A stretch of DNA of 64,000 bases from CAVTSA01 sp963737225 (lineage in GTDB: Bacteria; Chloroflexota; Dormibacteria; Dormibacterales; Dormibacteraceae): NCBI GenBank assembly GCA_963737225.1, contig CAVTSA010000004.1, positions 496,001 to 560,000 on the forward strand. The letters are read 5' to 3'. The position numbers and the translations under genes are program-made. Within the stretch, counting starts at the first letter, position 1. The number at the start of each line of letters is the position of its first letter. The notes below the pieces were generated by a model. The model was not told the DNA's origin. It did not search any database and was given only the letters and a program-made list of their open reading frames with translations. Shown here one piece after another: positions 33,626 through 42,579 of this stretch.

Positions 33626-34387
33626 GTGCCCTCGGTGCTCGTCATTCATGCGCACCCGGACGACGAGTCGTTCGCGAACGCGGGCAGGGTGGCACAGCTG
33701 ACGGCCCAGGGGTACGACGCGGTCGGGATCATCGCGACCGGTGGCGAAGCGCCGGAGCTACCCCAGTCGCGCGACATGACGCACGCGCGATCTCGTCGCC
33801 TCGAGAAGTACGAACGCGCGTTGGCGGTGCTGGGTGTGAACTCGTGGGAATGGTTGGAGCGCGGCTCGGAGTGGCTTGACGTACCGGAGGGTCCGCTGGT
33901 GTCGCAGGCAGACCCCGCGCGGCTGCAGCGTGCGGTGGGAAGGTTGCTCGACGAGCACACCCCCGAGATCGTGCTGACCGTCGGCGCGGACGGTCTGACG
34001 GGGCATCCCGATCACATCGCGATCTACCTTGCCGTGCGAGAGGCGGTCCACGACCGAACCATCCCGGGTGGGGTGTGGGGCGCGCGACTCGCAGCCGACG
34101 ACGTGCGCGCGGGGATGCGGCTTGCCGCGTCGTTCGCCGCTGACCGGCGCATCGGATCCGGCCGGCTGACCGGGACAGACGCGCAGCTGACCGGCTTCGA
34201 CGTCGCCGCTGTGGAGACCTCCCGGCGCCGCGCCCTTGACATCTACGTGGACGGCCTGGGCACGGGCGACCTTCGCGGCTTGCTCGGCGGCGCCGGCCGG
34301 ATCGGAGACGGCCTACTTCTGAGAGCCATCTACGACGCCCAGCGGTGGGGGATCGAGCGATACGAGCGAATCGACGCCGCCAGCTGA
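33626..34387 (+). CDS. PIG-L/LmbE-family zinc deacetylase
   Basis: 253-residue LmbE-like N-deacetylase. The zinc motif HAHPDDES lies at residues 8-15 and the third ligand His in TGHPDHIAIY. The family includes mycothiol-pathway deacetylase MshB and mycothiol conjugate amidase, fitting an actinobacterial host, but this member is too divergent to assign. GTG 33626 is preferred because translation from it begins PSVLVIHAHPDDE; the 63 bases upstream in frame encode no conserved sequence. A TACGGT -10-like hexamer at 33614-33619 suggests a leaderless or very short leader. The 242-bp gap to the tRNA contains nothing else seen. Confidence 0.85.
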   Translation: MPSVLVIHAHPDDESFANAGRVAQLTAQGYDAVGIIATGGEAPELPQSRDMTHARSRRLEKYERALAVLGVNSWEWLERGSEWLDVPEGPLVSQADPARLQRAVGRLLDEHTPEIVLTVGADGLTGHPDHIAIYLAVREAVHDRTIPGGVWGARLAADDVRAGMRLAASFAADRRIGSGRLTGTDAQLTGFDVAAVETSRRRALDIYVDGLGTGDLRGLLGGAGRIGDGLLLRAIYDAQRWGIERYERIDAAS

Positions 34388-34633
34388 CCGTTGGTGCGGT
34401 CGCTCAGTGGTCAGGTCTGCAGCGTTCGCGGGCGGGGTGGCGCCGCTGCCACCGCTGGCTGGTTGACCTCAGGAGCATTCGTCACCATCCGCGCGAAGAC
34501 CGTCGAGTCTGACGATGACTCAGCCGGCGCTACCCAGCGGTGACCACCAGGCCGGTCGTCATCACGGTCCCCACCGGGCACGGCCAGGAGCACGCTTGCC
34601 GGGACCACCCACCCGACTACTAGGCTGGGGACG

Positions 34634-35612
34634 ATGAGCGAAGGCACCAGGGCCCCGGACGCCGTCGACGTCGTGCAGCGACCGTTCGCGTTCGCGGTCG
34701 GCGACCTCCCGACGATTGCGACGGGCGCCGAGTTCGTGCGGGCGTGCCGGAGGGTCGAGGAGCTCGGTTACCGGACGCTCGGCTTCTCCGACCACCTGGT
34801 CGGCGGAGTGCTTGGGCCCGATCGCCGCGATGGCAACCGCGGCGGCGTCCACCACGACGCTCCGCGTCGGCACCAAGGTCCTGGACAACGACTTCCGCCA
34901 TCCCGCGGTCCTTGCCAAGGAGCTGGCGACGATCGATCTGCTTTCCGGCGGGCGGCTGGAGATCGGGATCGGCGCCGGCTGGTTGCGATCCGACTACGAC
35001 CAGAGCGGGATCTCCTACGACCCACCCGCCGCGCGCGTGGAGCGGATGCTGGAGGCCGTCACAATCCTCCGGGGACTGCTGAGCGGGTCCCCGACGACGT
35101 TTGAGGGCAAGCACTATCAGATCCGGGAGATGGTCGGGTTTCCGGCACCCGTACAGCGCCCCCATCCCCCCATCTTCATCGCCGGGGGCGGTCGCCGGAT
35201 CCTCTCACTCGCCGCGCAGACGGCCGACATCGTAGGTATCAACCTGAACCTCCGCGAAGGGGTGGTCGGTGCCGCCGCCGTACGCGACATGAGCCGAGAG
35301 GCGATGGCGGAGAAGGTCGCCTGGGTCCGCGAGGCCGCGGGGACCCGTCTGTCCGACCTGATCCTTCAGACCCAGCTCTTCGGCCTCGAGGTGACACCCG
35401 ACCGTGAGGCCGCAGCAGCAAGGATCGGAGCGCGGTGGGACCTCGGGCCGGCGACGATCCTCGCCTCGCCGCTGTTCCTGGTCGGGACCGACGCCGAGAT
35501 CGCCGACGACCTCGTACGGCGGCGAGAGGAGTTCGGGATCTCGTACGTGAGCGTCCCGCACGTCGCCATGGAGTCCTTCGCCCCGGTCGTGGCCCGCCTC
35601 TCCGGACGCTGA
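34634..35612 (+). pseudogene. LLM-class F420-dependent oxidoreductase with one frameshift
   Basis: Paralogue of the protein at 4716. The N-terminal part FAFAVGDLPTIATGAEFVRA to RTLGFSDHLVGG is in one frame; after about 34805-34812 the rest follows one base out of register (LGPIAAMATAAASTTTLRVG, IGAGWLRSDYDQ, FIAGGGRRILSLAAQTADIV). One extra base accounts for the break. The ATG at 34634 is 8 bases after a TAGGCT -10-like box, so the mRNA may be leaderless. Homologous C-terminal end SVPHVAMESFAPVVARLSGR. Error versus decay is unresolved. Upstream, 34388-34633 has no gene. Confidence 0.8.
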
Positions 35613-35756
35613 TCCCGCCGCTCCCGCCGCTCCCGGCGCGCTCGGAAATGAAATGCGGGCGGATGGTCGCTACCGGGTCCGGGAACCACTCTCTTTCGCC
35701 GCCACCCGGCCACCCGGCCGCCCGAACCGAGAGGACGATCTCGAAGGGACAAGAGC

Positions 35757-36953
35757 ATGACTTCGCTGCGCATCCGTGACATTCGAACCATCTGCACCGC
35801 CCCGGCGGGCATCCGTCTGGTCGTGGTCAAGGTGGAGACCACCGAACCCGGCCTCTACGGCCTCGGCTGCGCGACGTTCTATCGAAGGGCGGAGGCCGTG
35901 GCCCGCGCGGTGGACGACTACCTGCGGCCGCTGCTGGTGGGTCGCGACGCGGGCGCGATCGAGGACATCTGGCAGGCCGGGCACCTGAGCGGCTACTGGC
36001 GAAGCGGCCACGTGCTCAACAACGCACTCTCCGGCGTTGACGAAGCGTTGTGGGATCTGAAGGGCAAGGTCGCCGGCCTGCCGGTCTACGAACTGCTGGG
36101 CGGGCCGGTGCGGCGCGGCGTTCCCGTCTACACCCACGCCAGCGGGACCAGCTTCGAAGAGGTGGAGGAGCAAGCCCGGGCGTTCGCCGGCGAGGGCTAT
36201 CGCTACATCCGCTGCCAGGTGGCGATCCCCGATTCCAACAACTACGGCGCGGCGTCGGTGCGCGACGCCCCGTTCGAGGAGGGCGCGTACCTGCGCACCA
36301 CCCCACGCCTCTTCGACCATCTCCGCAGCCGCCTCGGCGAGGACCTGGAACTGCTCCACGACGTGCACGAACGCGTGAGCCCGCAGCACGCGATCCGCCT
36401 CGCCCGTGATCTGGACCCCTACCGTCTGTTCTTCTACGAGGACCCCTTCGCACCCGAGGACAACGGCTGGTTCCAGCGCCTGCGCGAGCAGTCCGCGATC
36501 CCGATCGCGATGGGAGAGCTCTTCTCCACCCCCGCCGAGTATCTGCCCCTGGTCCAGAACCGGTTGATCGACTTCATGCGCATGCACATCTCGAACATCG
36601 GCGGGCTCACGCCGGCGCGGAAGATCGCTGCGCTGGCCGAGTTCTACGGCGTCCGCACGGCATGGCACGGGCCGGGCGGCGTCTCACCGGTCGGGCACGC
36701 GGCGAACCTGCACCTCGACCTCGCGACCCCCAACTTCGGGATCCAGGAGTGGAACCAGCTCACGGATGCGCTGCGCGAGGTCTTCCCGGGTGCGCCAGAG
36801 GTGAGAGGTGGTATGGCCTACCCGTCGCCAGGCCCGGGGTTCGGGATCGACGTCGACGAGGCCGCAGCCGCCCGCTACCCCTACCCGGAGGACAGGATCA
36901 ACGGGTCCTTGCCCACCGTGCGTCGCTGGGACGGCAGCACCGTCCGCCCCTGA
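35757..36953 (+). CDS. Enolase-superfamily D-mannonate/altronate dehydratase-like (ManD/RspA-type)
   Basis: 398-residue mandelate-racemase/enolase-superfamily protein of the ManD group. Metal ligands are the Asp in LLHDVHER, the Glu in FFYEDPFAPE and the Glu in AMGELFSTP. The His in TAWHGPGGVSP acts as acid/base. The capping domain begins with SLRIRDIRTICTAPAG. Such enzymes dehydrate sugar acids to 2-keto-3-deoxy acids, though many members are poor mannonate dehydratases. ATG 35757 lies 145 bp after the frameshifted oxidoreductase. No dedicated sugar-kinase or aldolase sits next to it. Confidence 0.87.
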   Translation: MTSLRIRDIRTICTAPAGIRLVVVKVETTEPGLYGLGCATFYRRAEAVARAVDDYLRPLLVGRDAGAIEDIWQAGHLSGYWRSGHVLNNALSGVDEALWDLKGKVAGLPVYELLGGPVRRGVPVYTHASGTSFEEVEEQARAFAGEGYRYIRCQVAIPDSNNYGAASVRDAPFEEGAYLRTTPRLFDHLRSRLGEDLELLHDVHERVSPQHAIRLARDLDPYRLFFYEDPFAPEDNGWFQRLREQSAIPIAMGELFSTPAEYLPLVQNRLIDFMRMHISNIGGLTPARKIAALAEFYGVRTAWHGPGGVSPVGHAANLHLDLATPNFGIQEWNQLTDALREVFPGAPEVRGGMAYPSPGPGFGIDVDEAAAARYPYPEDRINGSLPTVRRWDGSTVRP

Positions 36954-37555
36954 ACCTGGGGCCGATCGAACCAGCGACCGTTCGGCCGCAGCCGCACGCG
37001 ACCACGCTCCGGGTCGCAGCTGACCCGTAGCGGGATCCATGGCGCAAATGAAGCGCGGCCTCGGGTGGTTGACGGCGTTTCGGGGGTTGCGCAATCGCAA
37101 AATCGTCCGATGCTTGGAAAATCCAATGACCGGCCACTGAGGGGCTGTCCCGCCGGGCCGGGACAACCGGCGTCAAGGTCTGATCCGCGGTACGCCCACA
37201 ACCGGGGCACCAGGCACCGAACTGTGTCCTGGCTGCATCGCCGGCTCGACGTCCCTCCGAACCCCGAAGGAAGTCGACCACGCCCATCCCAGATCGCAAG
37301 GAGCGGTGCCGGTCCCGAGGCTCGGCAACGACGATCAGGACTCCCGGCAGGGGTTGCAGGAGCCCTCATCGAGTTCAGGCGGCGTTCGTGAGGAGCCGGC
37401 TTAACGGAGCCTGGAACCTCTCAACGGGAGGTGACGATCGGCATGTCCGGGGTGCGAAAAAGGGGCCTGCACGAACTCCTGGGCCATCTGCCTCATGCCA
37501 AGTCCCACAAGGTCACGTGCACAGCCTGGGTTTTTCGAGCATAATAGGTGACGTC
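36954..37555. other. Gene-free region before the two-component system
   Basis: 602 bp with no convincing protein on either strand and no RNA gene recognised. A TAATAG -10-like box lies at 37542-37547, just ahead of the sensor kinase start. Confidence 0.5.
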
Positions 37556-38299
37556 GTGAGCGTTATGAGCCCAAAGCTTGGATTTTCGGACCAGGGTGCC
37601 GGAGACCCGGTCTCCGTGATCCGGATGCCTGGAGTCTTCCAGGACCAGCACGAGGTCGACGCGGCAAGTGGGCATGCCGAGATCCCGGGAGACCCGGAGA
37701 CGCGCCGCTGGCTGGCGCGGGAGCTTCACGACACCGTGGGCACCACCCTCTCGGGGATGCTGCTCGAGATGGAGTACCTGAAGCGTCGCGGAGGCGAGCC
37801 CGGGCTCCACGACGAGATCGAGGGTCTGCAGAGCTCGACGCGCGAGGTCCTGCAGAGCCTGCGCCGGCTGCTCAGCGGCCTGCGCGACGAGCCCACCCAC
37901 GTCACGGGTTTCGCCGACATGGTCTACGACACGCTCGCCAGGTTCGAGCGGCAGACCGGGATCCAGACCATGCTGGTTGCGGACGACCACTGGCCGCGCC
38001 GGATGGTCGGACGAACCGCGCATCACCTCCTGCGGATCGTCGACGAAGCCCTGCAGAACGTCCGCCGTCACAGCTGCGCGCGATCCGTCGAGATCACGCT
38101 CCAGCGCGTCGGCGAGGATGCCGTGCTGACTGTCCAGGATGACGGGCACGGGTTGCAGTCGCTGCCCGACGGCCACGGCTACGGCCTCACGGGCATGCAC
38201 GAGTATGCGGTGCTCGCCGGCGGCGAGCTGCGCATCGAAAGTTTCCCCGACCGCGGAACTGCGGTCAAAGTTTCACTGCCTCTGGAGAAGAACCGATGA
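37556..38299 (+). CDS. NarL-type sensor histidine kinase, cytoplasmic
   Basis: About 247 residues. The HisKA_3 dimerisation box RELHDTVGTTLSGMLLEME carries the phospho-acceptor H58. The ATPase domain has the N box VDEALQNVRRHS, the G1 box VQDDGHGL and the G2 region GYGLTGMHEYAVLAGGEL. No membrane helix or sensory domain is visible, so the signal is probably cytoplasmic or delivered by a partner. GTG 37556 lies 9 bases after a TAATAG box (possible leaderless mRNA); ATG 37565 is the alternative. Its stop overlaps the response regulator start (ATGA), so they form a cognate pair. Confidence 0.85.
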   Translation: MSVMSPKLGFSDQGAGDPVSVIRMPGVFQDQHEVDAASGHAEIPGDPETRRWLARELHDTVGTTLSGMLLEMEYLKRRGGEPGLHDEIEGLQSSTREVLQSLRRLLSGLRDEPTHVTGFADMVYDTLARFERQTGIQTMLVADDHWPRRMVGRTAHHLLRIVDEALQNVRRHSCARSVEITLQRVGEDAVLTVQDDGHGLQSLPDGHGYGLTGMHEYAVLAGGELRIESFPDRGTAVKVSLPLEKNR

Positions 38300-38955
38300 C
38301 CGTTGCGACCGAAGCACCACCGCGCGTGGTGATCACCGACGACCAGACCCTGTTCCGCTCAGGTCTGGCACGCCTCCTCGAACTCGACGAACGGGTAGAG
38401 GTGGTGGGCCAGGCGGCGAACGGCCAGGAAGCCCTCGACCTGGTGGCCACCGTCCACCCCGACATCGTCCTGATGGACATCAAGATGCCCGTCGTCGACG
38501 GCGTCGAGGCGACCTCGCGCATCACGCACGAGTATCCCGAGGTCAAGGTGCTCATCCTGACCACCTTCGACGCCGACAACCACTTCATCCAGGCGCTGAA
38601 GTCGGGGGCCTCGGGCTACGTGCTCAAGGACTCCGAGCCGGACGCGATCGTGTCCAGCATCCTCGCCGTCATCTCCGGCGAGCGGGTGATGGCGACCGCG
38701 GTGGCCAACCGCGTGCTCGACATGCTCACCGGGACGGTGACCCCGAAGGAGTACTACGACGGTCTCACGCCGCGCGAGATCGAGATCCTGAAGCTGCTCG
38801 CCACCGGGATGGCGAACAAGCAGATCGCCTACAAGCTGAAGATCTCCGAGAAGACGGTTCGCAACCACGTCAGCAACATGTACGAGAAGCTGGAGATCTA
38901 CGATCGCTCCCAGGCGGTCCTCTACGCCGTCCGCAAGGGCCTCGTCGAGCCCTAG
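38296..38955 (+). CDS. NarL/FixJ-family response regulator
   Basis: 219 residues. Receiver domain with acidic pair D15-D16, phospho-acceptor D61 in VLMDIKMP, a switch Thr in LILTTFDAD and the conserved Lys in GYVLKDSEPD. The LuxR-type helix-turn-helix spans roughly 155-200 (LTPREIEILKLLATGMANKQ, then ISEKTVRNHVSNMYEKL). It is translated with the kinase at 37556. Targets are unknown; the genes lie downstream of a paired palindrome junction and do not adjoin an obvious target operon. Confidence 0.92.
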   Translation: MTVATEAPPRVVITDDQTLFRSGLARLLELDERVEVVGQAANGQEALDLVATVHPDIVLMDIKMPVVDGVEATSRITHEYPEVKVLILTTFDADNHFIQALKSGASGYVLKDSEPDAIVSSILAVISGERVMATAVANRVLDMLTGTVTPKEYYDGLTPREIEILKLLATGMANKQIAYKLKISEKTVRNHVSNMYEKLEIYDRSQAVLYAVRKGLVEP

Positions 38956-38980
38956 TCCCAACCGCCCTCGGAGTCGGCCG

Positions 38981-39034
38981 TTGGTGCACCAATCCCCCAC
39001 TTGCGCTGCTCGGAAGACGCGGTTGGTGCACCAA
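38981..39034. repeat. Paired GGTGCACC palindrome element, copy 2
   Basis: Two TTGGTGCACCAA palindromes at 38981-38992 and 39023-39034, exactly 42 bp apart. The spacer holds TGCGCTGCTCGGAA, the reverse complement of the TTCCGAGCASCGCA block in the other copies. It lies between the response regulator and the convergent TetR gene. Confidence 0.78.
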
Positions 39035-39060
39035 TCGCCCTTTGCATATCCAGCGGTGTC

Positions 39061-39693
39061 TCACCGTTCTGGCTTCACCGCGGGCGAGCGGCCCCGCACG
39101 ACGGCATCGACGAAGAGGTCCCCGACACGGGCTGCCAGCTGCTCCGGATCCTCGACCGTCACCCGGCCCGCGAGCCACCCGCTCGTCCACAGCATTCCCA
39201 GTCCGTGCACCAACGACCACGCGGCGAGCGCGACCACCGCCGGATCCCGCCCCGCGAGCATGCCCTCTGCGACACAGTCCTCGATCGTCGAGCTGAGGAG
39301 TGCATAGGCGCCATCGGCGGCGCGCGTCAGAGCGGGGTCCCGCATGTCGAGAACGTCCGCCCGGAACATCACTTCGAACAGCGCCGGCTGGGCGATCGCG
39401 AATCGGACATACCCTCTGCCGATGGCCGCGAGCCTCGCGGGCCCATCGTCAGGCGCCCGCGCAACCTCGTCCAGGATGACCGCCGCGAACCTCGTGAACC
39501 CTCTGACCGCGAACGCGGTAAACATCCCGGCTCGGTTTCCGAAAAAGTGCGCGGGCGACGCATGCGAGACGCCGGCGCGGCGCGCGACGTCGCGCAGCGA
39601 AAGCGAGCTGACCGACCCCTCGCGGAGGGCGGCGTCGACGGCGTCGAGCAGGGCATCGGCGACATCCCTCCCGGCCACACCGCATTCTGGCAC
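39061..39693 (-). CDS. TetR-family transcriptional regulator
   Basis: 210-residue regulator. The N-terminal helix-turn-helix is LRDVARRAGVSHASPAHFFG, the standard TetR form, followed by an all-helical ligand domain with RFAIAQPALFEVMFRADVLD. GTG 39693 is the chosen start; GTG 39678 is also possible. A perfect 17-bp palindrome lies 7 bp upstream (39700-39716), so the protein probably represses itself and the divergent gene at 39730. Confidence 0.87.
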   Translation of the reverse strand: MPECGVAGRDVADALLDAVDAALREGSVSSLSLRDVARRAGVSHASPAHFFGNRAGMFTAFAVRGFTRFAAVILDEVARAPDDGPARLAAIGRGYVRFAIAQPALFEVMFRADVLDMRDPALTRAADGAYALLSSTIEDCVAEGMLAGRDPAVVALAAWSLVHGLGMLWTSGWLAGRVTVEDPEQLAARVGDLFVDAVVRGRSPAVKPER

Positions 39694-39699
39694 GGAGGC

Positions 39700-39716
39700 A
39701 CTTGACACTGTCAAGT
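39700..39716. promoter_or_regulatory. TetR operator palindrome in a divergent promoter
   Basis: ACTTGACACTGTCAAGT: two 8-bp arms with one central base, without mismatch. It lies between the TetR gene and the divergent DinB-like gene, and contains TTGACA in both directions, so repressor binding would cover -35 boxes for both. Confidence 0.7.
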
Positions 39717-39729
39717 AGCCCCGTTCAGA

Positions 39730-40200
39730 ATGCGAGCCATGGGACGCGACGAGATCGTGCAAGCCTATCGGCCCTTTGTCGAAACACTGCGCGTGGGAGG
39801 GTTCGTGGAGCCGGAGAGCGGCTGGAACGCCTCTTTGGTCGCGGCTCACGTGGCCGCCAACAATGAGGAGATCGCGGTCGTGGCCGAGGCTATCGCGGCC
39901 GGCGCCCGACCCTCCTACGACAACGCCGAGGTGATCGACGAGGTGCGACTCGGCGAGATCGTTGCAGCCACCGGCGACCTCGACGGGCTGGCGGACTTGA
40001 TCCAGACGTCCGCCGAACGGCTGGGCCGCGCGTGGGAGCTGCTGGGCCCGGCAGCCGGTGCCACCGAGGTACCGGCCAAGATCACCGACGGGGACCAGGT
40101 GGTTCGTGAGGGTCCGATCCCGATCCGCACCTTCATCGAGGGGAATGCCACGGGTCACCTGCAGCTGCACCTGGAGCAGCTCCGGGCGCTTCGGCCGTGA
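39730..40200 (+). CDS. DinB/maleylpyruvate-isomerase-like protein
   Basis: 156-residue four-helix-bundle protein resembling the DinB/MDMPI metal-binding domain. The region WNASLVAAHVAANNEEI near residue 37 carries the first His of the usual metal triad, and ATGHLQLHLEQLRAL near the C-terminus carries two more. Members use bacillithiol or mycothiol-dependent chemistry or are of unknown function. ATG 39730 or 39739. It is divergent from TetR and shares the palindrome operator, so it is likely the regulator's target along with the YCII gene. Confidence 0.72.
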   Translation: MRAMGRDEIVQAYRPFVETLRVGGFVEPESGWNASLVAAHVAANNEEIAVVAEAIAAGARPSYDNAEVIDEVRLGEIVAATGDLDGLADLIQTSAERLGRAWELLGPAAGATEVPAKITDGDQVVREGPIPIRTFIEGNATGHLQLHLEQLRALRP

Positions 40201-40547
40201 CGGGCGGCGAGCCGCCCGAAGCAGCTCCGCCCGACAGCTTCGACGAGTACGAGCTGGTGCTCCTGTGGAGCGGTCCGCGGCGCTCGGAGCTCGAGTCCGC
40301 GGATGCCGAGCGTCTCCAGCGGCAGCACCTCGGTCATCTCGAAGCGATGCGCGCGGCCGGCCATCTGCTCGTGGCCGGTCCGTTGATGGAGCAGCCTGAC
40401 CCGCGACTGCGCGGCATCTGCATCTACCGCACAGGCAGCCTGGCACGGAGCCGGGAGCTGGCGTCGTCAGACCCCGCCGTCGTCGCGGGCCGGCTGGAGG
40501 TCGAAACCATGCGCTGGCTCACGCGCCCGGGCGCCCTGCCCCGATAG
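40197..40547 (+). CDS. YCII-related domain protein
   Basis: 116-residue small ferredoxin-fold-like protein. The HLGHLEAMRAAGHLLVAGPL block with conserved His and the RGICIYRTGSLARSRELAS block match YciI/YCGL-related dehydratase-like proteins. GTG 40197 overlaps the stop of the preceding gene (GTGA), so both follow the TetR-operator promoter. Function in this family is mostly unknown. Confidence 0.8.
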   Translation: MTGGEPPEAAPPDSFDEYELVLLWSGPRRSELESADAERLQRQHLGHLEAMRAAGHLLVAGPLMEQPDPRLRGICIYRTGSLARSRELASSDPAVVAGRLEVETMRWLTRPGALPR

Positions 40548-40611
40548 TCGCACCTCCCGGTCGTCGAGCCTCCTTCTTCAGCCCGGAGCTGCCGGCCCGC
40601 CGCGAAGCGCG

Positions 40612-41544
40612 TCAGCGCTCCGTCGCCAGCATCAGGCCGAGCAGGCCCTCGGCCTCCACCGCCTGGCGCAGCGCTGCCTTCGTCGACGCGTCGATGTCCC
40701 GCAGTGGCAGCCGGCACGGACCGCAGTCCACACCCAACCAGCCGCTCATGGCCTTGAACGCGCCCAGGCCGCCATGAGAGATCCCGATCTCGATCAGGCG
40801 GCGGGCCTGCGCCTGCAGCCGCGAGGCCAGGGCCAGGTCCCCACGCTGCGCCGCCACGAAGATCGAGCGGTAGTGGCGCCCGGCGAGGTTGTAGGTGGTG
40901 CCGACCGCCGCGCGCACGCCAACCGTGATGGCCTGCAGCAGCAGGTCGTCGGGCCCCGAGAGAATGGCCACGTCCGAGCCCGCCACCTCGACCGCACGTC
41001 CCATCGCGGCCAGGTCCGGCGACGTGAACTTGACGCCGGCGAACGTCGGGATGCGACGGCGGGCGAGATCGATGAACGCCGGCATGGGCGGGTCGAAATG
41101 CGTCAGCTCGGGGACGTGGTAATAAAGGAAAGGAATCCCGGGGGCGGCGGCCGCCACCTCGCCGCAGAAGTCGACGACAGCCTCGAGCGACACCCCCTCG
41201 TAGTAGAAGGGTGCCACCGCCGCGATGCCGCCGGCCCCGGCCGCCGCCGCCGCGGACGCCAGCTTGCGAGCTTCGGGCAGGCTGGCGTGCCCGACGTGCA
41301 CGATAACCTCCAGGCCGCCGCCGACCTCGCACCAGCGGCGGGCGACGTCGATCCGCTCGTCGGACGCCAGGGATGGGCCCTCCCCCGTGCTGCCACAGAT
41401 GAAGACCCCGTCCACGTCCTGCTGCCGGAGCAGCGAGGCCTGTGCGGGGATGCGATCAAGCGCGACCTCCCCCGTGTCATCAAAGGCCGTGAACGCTGCC
41501 GCGATGAGCCGCAGCCGACCCACGCCCGCCTCGGTCCCCTCCAC
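40612..41544 (-). CDS. DHDPS/N-acetylneuraminate lyase family aldolase
   Basis: 310-residue class I aldolase fold. The substrate loop is GVFICGSTGEGPSL, the catalytic Tyr lies in FLYYHVPE and the Schiff-base Lys in FAGVKFTSPD. GTG 41544 is preferred because a GGAGG site is 7 bases upstream; a longer reading to ATG 41616 starts inside the promoter of the divergent regulator. It is divergent from an FCD-GntR gene, a typical regulator/target arrangement for sugar-acid or keto-acid catabolism. Confidence 0.86.
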   Translation of the reverse strand: MEGTEAGVGRLRLIAAAFTAFDDTGEVALDRIPAQASLLRQQDVDGVFICGSTGEGPSLASDERIDVARRWCEVGGGLEVIVHVGHASLPEARKLASAAAAAGAGGIAAVAPFYYEGVSLEAVVDFCGEVAAAAPGIPFLYYHVPELTHFDPPMPAFIDLARRRIPTFAGVKFTSPDLAAMGRAVEVAGSDVAILSGPDDLLLQAITVGVRAAVGTTYNLAGRHYRSIFVAAQRGDLALASRLQAQARRLIEIGISHGGLGAFKAMSGWLGVDCGPCRLPLRDIDASTKAALRQAVEAEGLLGLMLATER

Positions 41545-41597
41545 CTCGATTCCTCCTTCCGGGCCGCCGCCCCGACGCGTCCGGACACCCACCACCC

Positions 41598-41626
41598 TTG
41601 ACATGGGATGTCCCAACTCCTATCTT
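41598..41626 (+). promoter_or_regulatory. Promoter with GntR-type operator between divergent genes
   Basis: TTGACA (41598-41603), 17-bp spacer, TATCTT (41621-41626): a near-consensus housekeeping promoter. The inverted repeat GACATGGGATGTC (41600-41612) overlaps the -35 box and spacer. Predicted transcription start about 41633 lies only 1-2 bases before ATG 41635, so the regulator mRNA may be leaderless. Confidence 0.65.
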
Positions 41627-41634
41627 CCCCCAAG

Positions 41635-42453
41635 ATGACAGGCCCGGAGGGAGAAGAAGGGTCCGGATGGGGCCTCGCCGTCGGTTTCGCGGCACGGGCG
41701 GGGTCCCCGCGACGAATGCGTCGCGACGAGCCGATGACGGTCGTCGTCCTGCAGGAGGAGATCAAGCAGCTGATCCTCGACCGCCACCTCCAACCCGGTG
41801 ATCCCCTGCCCACCGAGTCCGAGCTGGTCGAGCTGCTGCGGGTTGGCCGGAATTCGGTGCGCGAGGCCTTGAAGAGCCTCCAGGCGCTGGATCTGGTGCA
41901 GATCAGGCACGGGTACGGCACCTTCGTCGGGTCGATGTCACTGGAGCCGCTCGCGGACGGTCTCACCTTCCGGATCCATCACAGCATGAGCGACGGCGTT
42001 CGCGGCCTTCGCGGGCTTCGCGAACTGCTGGAGGTGAGAGAGGAGCTCGAGGCCTCCCTCATCCGCAAGGTGACCCCGCTCGTCGGCGAGACGGAGATCC
42101 AGGGGCTCCGCGAGGCGCTGGACGTCTTCGCGGCGGCCCAGGACACCGACCCGGCGGCCGAGGTCGCGGCCGACCAGAGCTTCCACAATCTGCTGTACGA
42201 GCCGCTCGACAATCGACTCGTCGTCCAGCTTCTCGACACCTTCTGGATCGTCTACCAACGGCTCATCCTCGGCCTCAGCCGCTCAGGCCTCGCCAACCCG
42301 TGGGACCTGCTGGGCCACCATCGCGCGATCGTCGACGCGCTCGACTGCGGCGACGCGCCCGCCGCCGAGCGGGCGGTGCGCGCTCACTTCGCCGAGATCG
42401 AGGAGCGCCTGCGCGCGATCTCACCGCCATCCGCGGATCAGCCTGATGACTGA
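41635..42453 (+). CDS. GntR-family (FCD-type) transcriptional regulator
   Basis: 272-residue regulator from ATG 41635. The winged helix has GDPLPTESELVELLRVGRNS and the wing IRHGYGTFVG. The FCD effector domain follows with LRELLEVREELEASLIRKV and FHNLLYEPLDNRLV. ATG 41635 fits the promoter geometry; ATG 41734 would also preserve the DNA-binding domain. It is divergent from the aldolase at 40612, and the palindrome between them (41600-41612) is the likely operator. Confidence 0.86.
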   Translation: MTGPEGEEGSGWGLAVGFAARAGSPRRMRRDEPMTVVVLQEEIKQLILDRHLQPGDPLPTESELVELLRVGRNSVREALKSLQALDLVQIRHGYGTFVGSMSLEPLADGLTFRIHHSMSDGVRGLRGLRELLEVREELEASLIRKVTPLVGETEIQGLREALDVFAAAQDTDPAAEVAADQSFHNLLYEPLDNRLVVQLLDTFWIVYQRLILGLSRSGLANPWDLLGHHRAIVDALDCGDAPAAERAVRAHFAEIEERLRAISPPSADQPDD

Positions 42454-42579
42454 CGCGCGGCCCAAGAGCGGATCCGACCGCTGCACCGGCGCGCGCAGTC
42501 CAAGCTTGACGCGCCCGGCGGCACCGAGCGTGACAGTGGCCGCCGTGGACACCCTGCTCATCGCTCCGCCGGTGCAGAG

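Noticed and set aside
36954..37555. Small genes in the gene-free stretch before the kinase
   Set aside because: Open frames here are short, Arg/Pro-rich, and unlike any family; no ribosome site or RNA fold was convincing.
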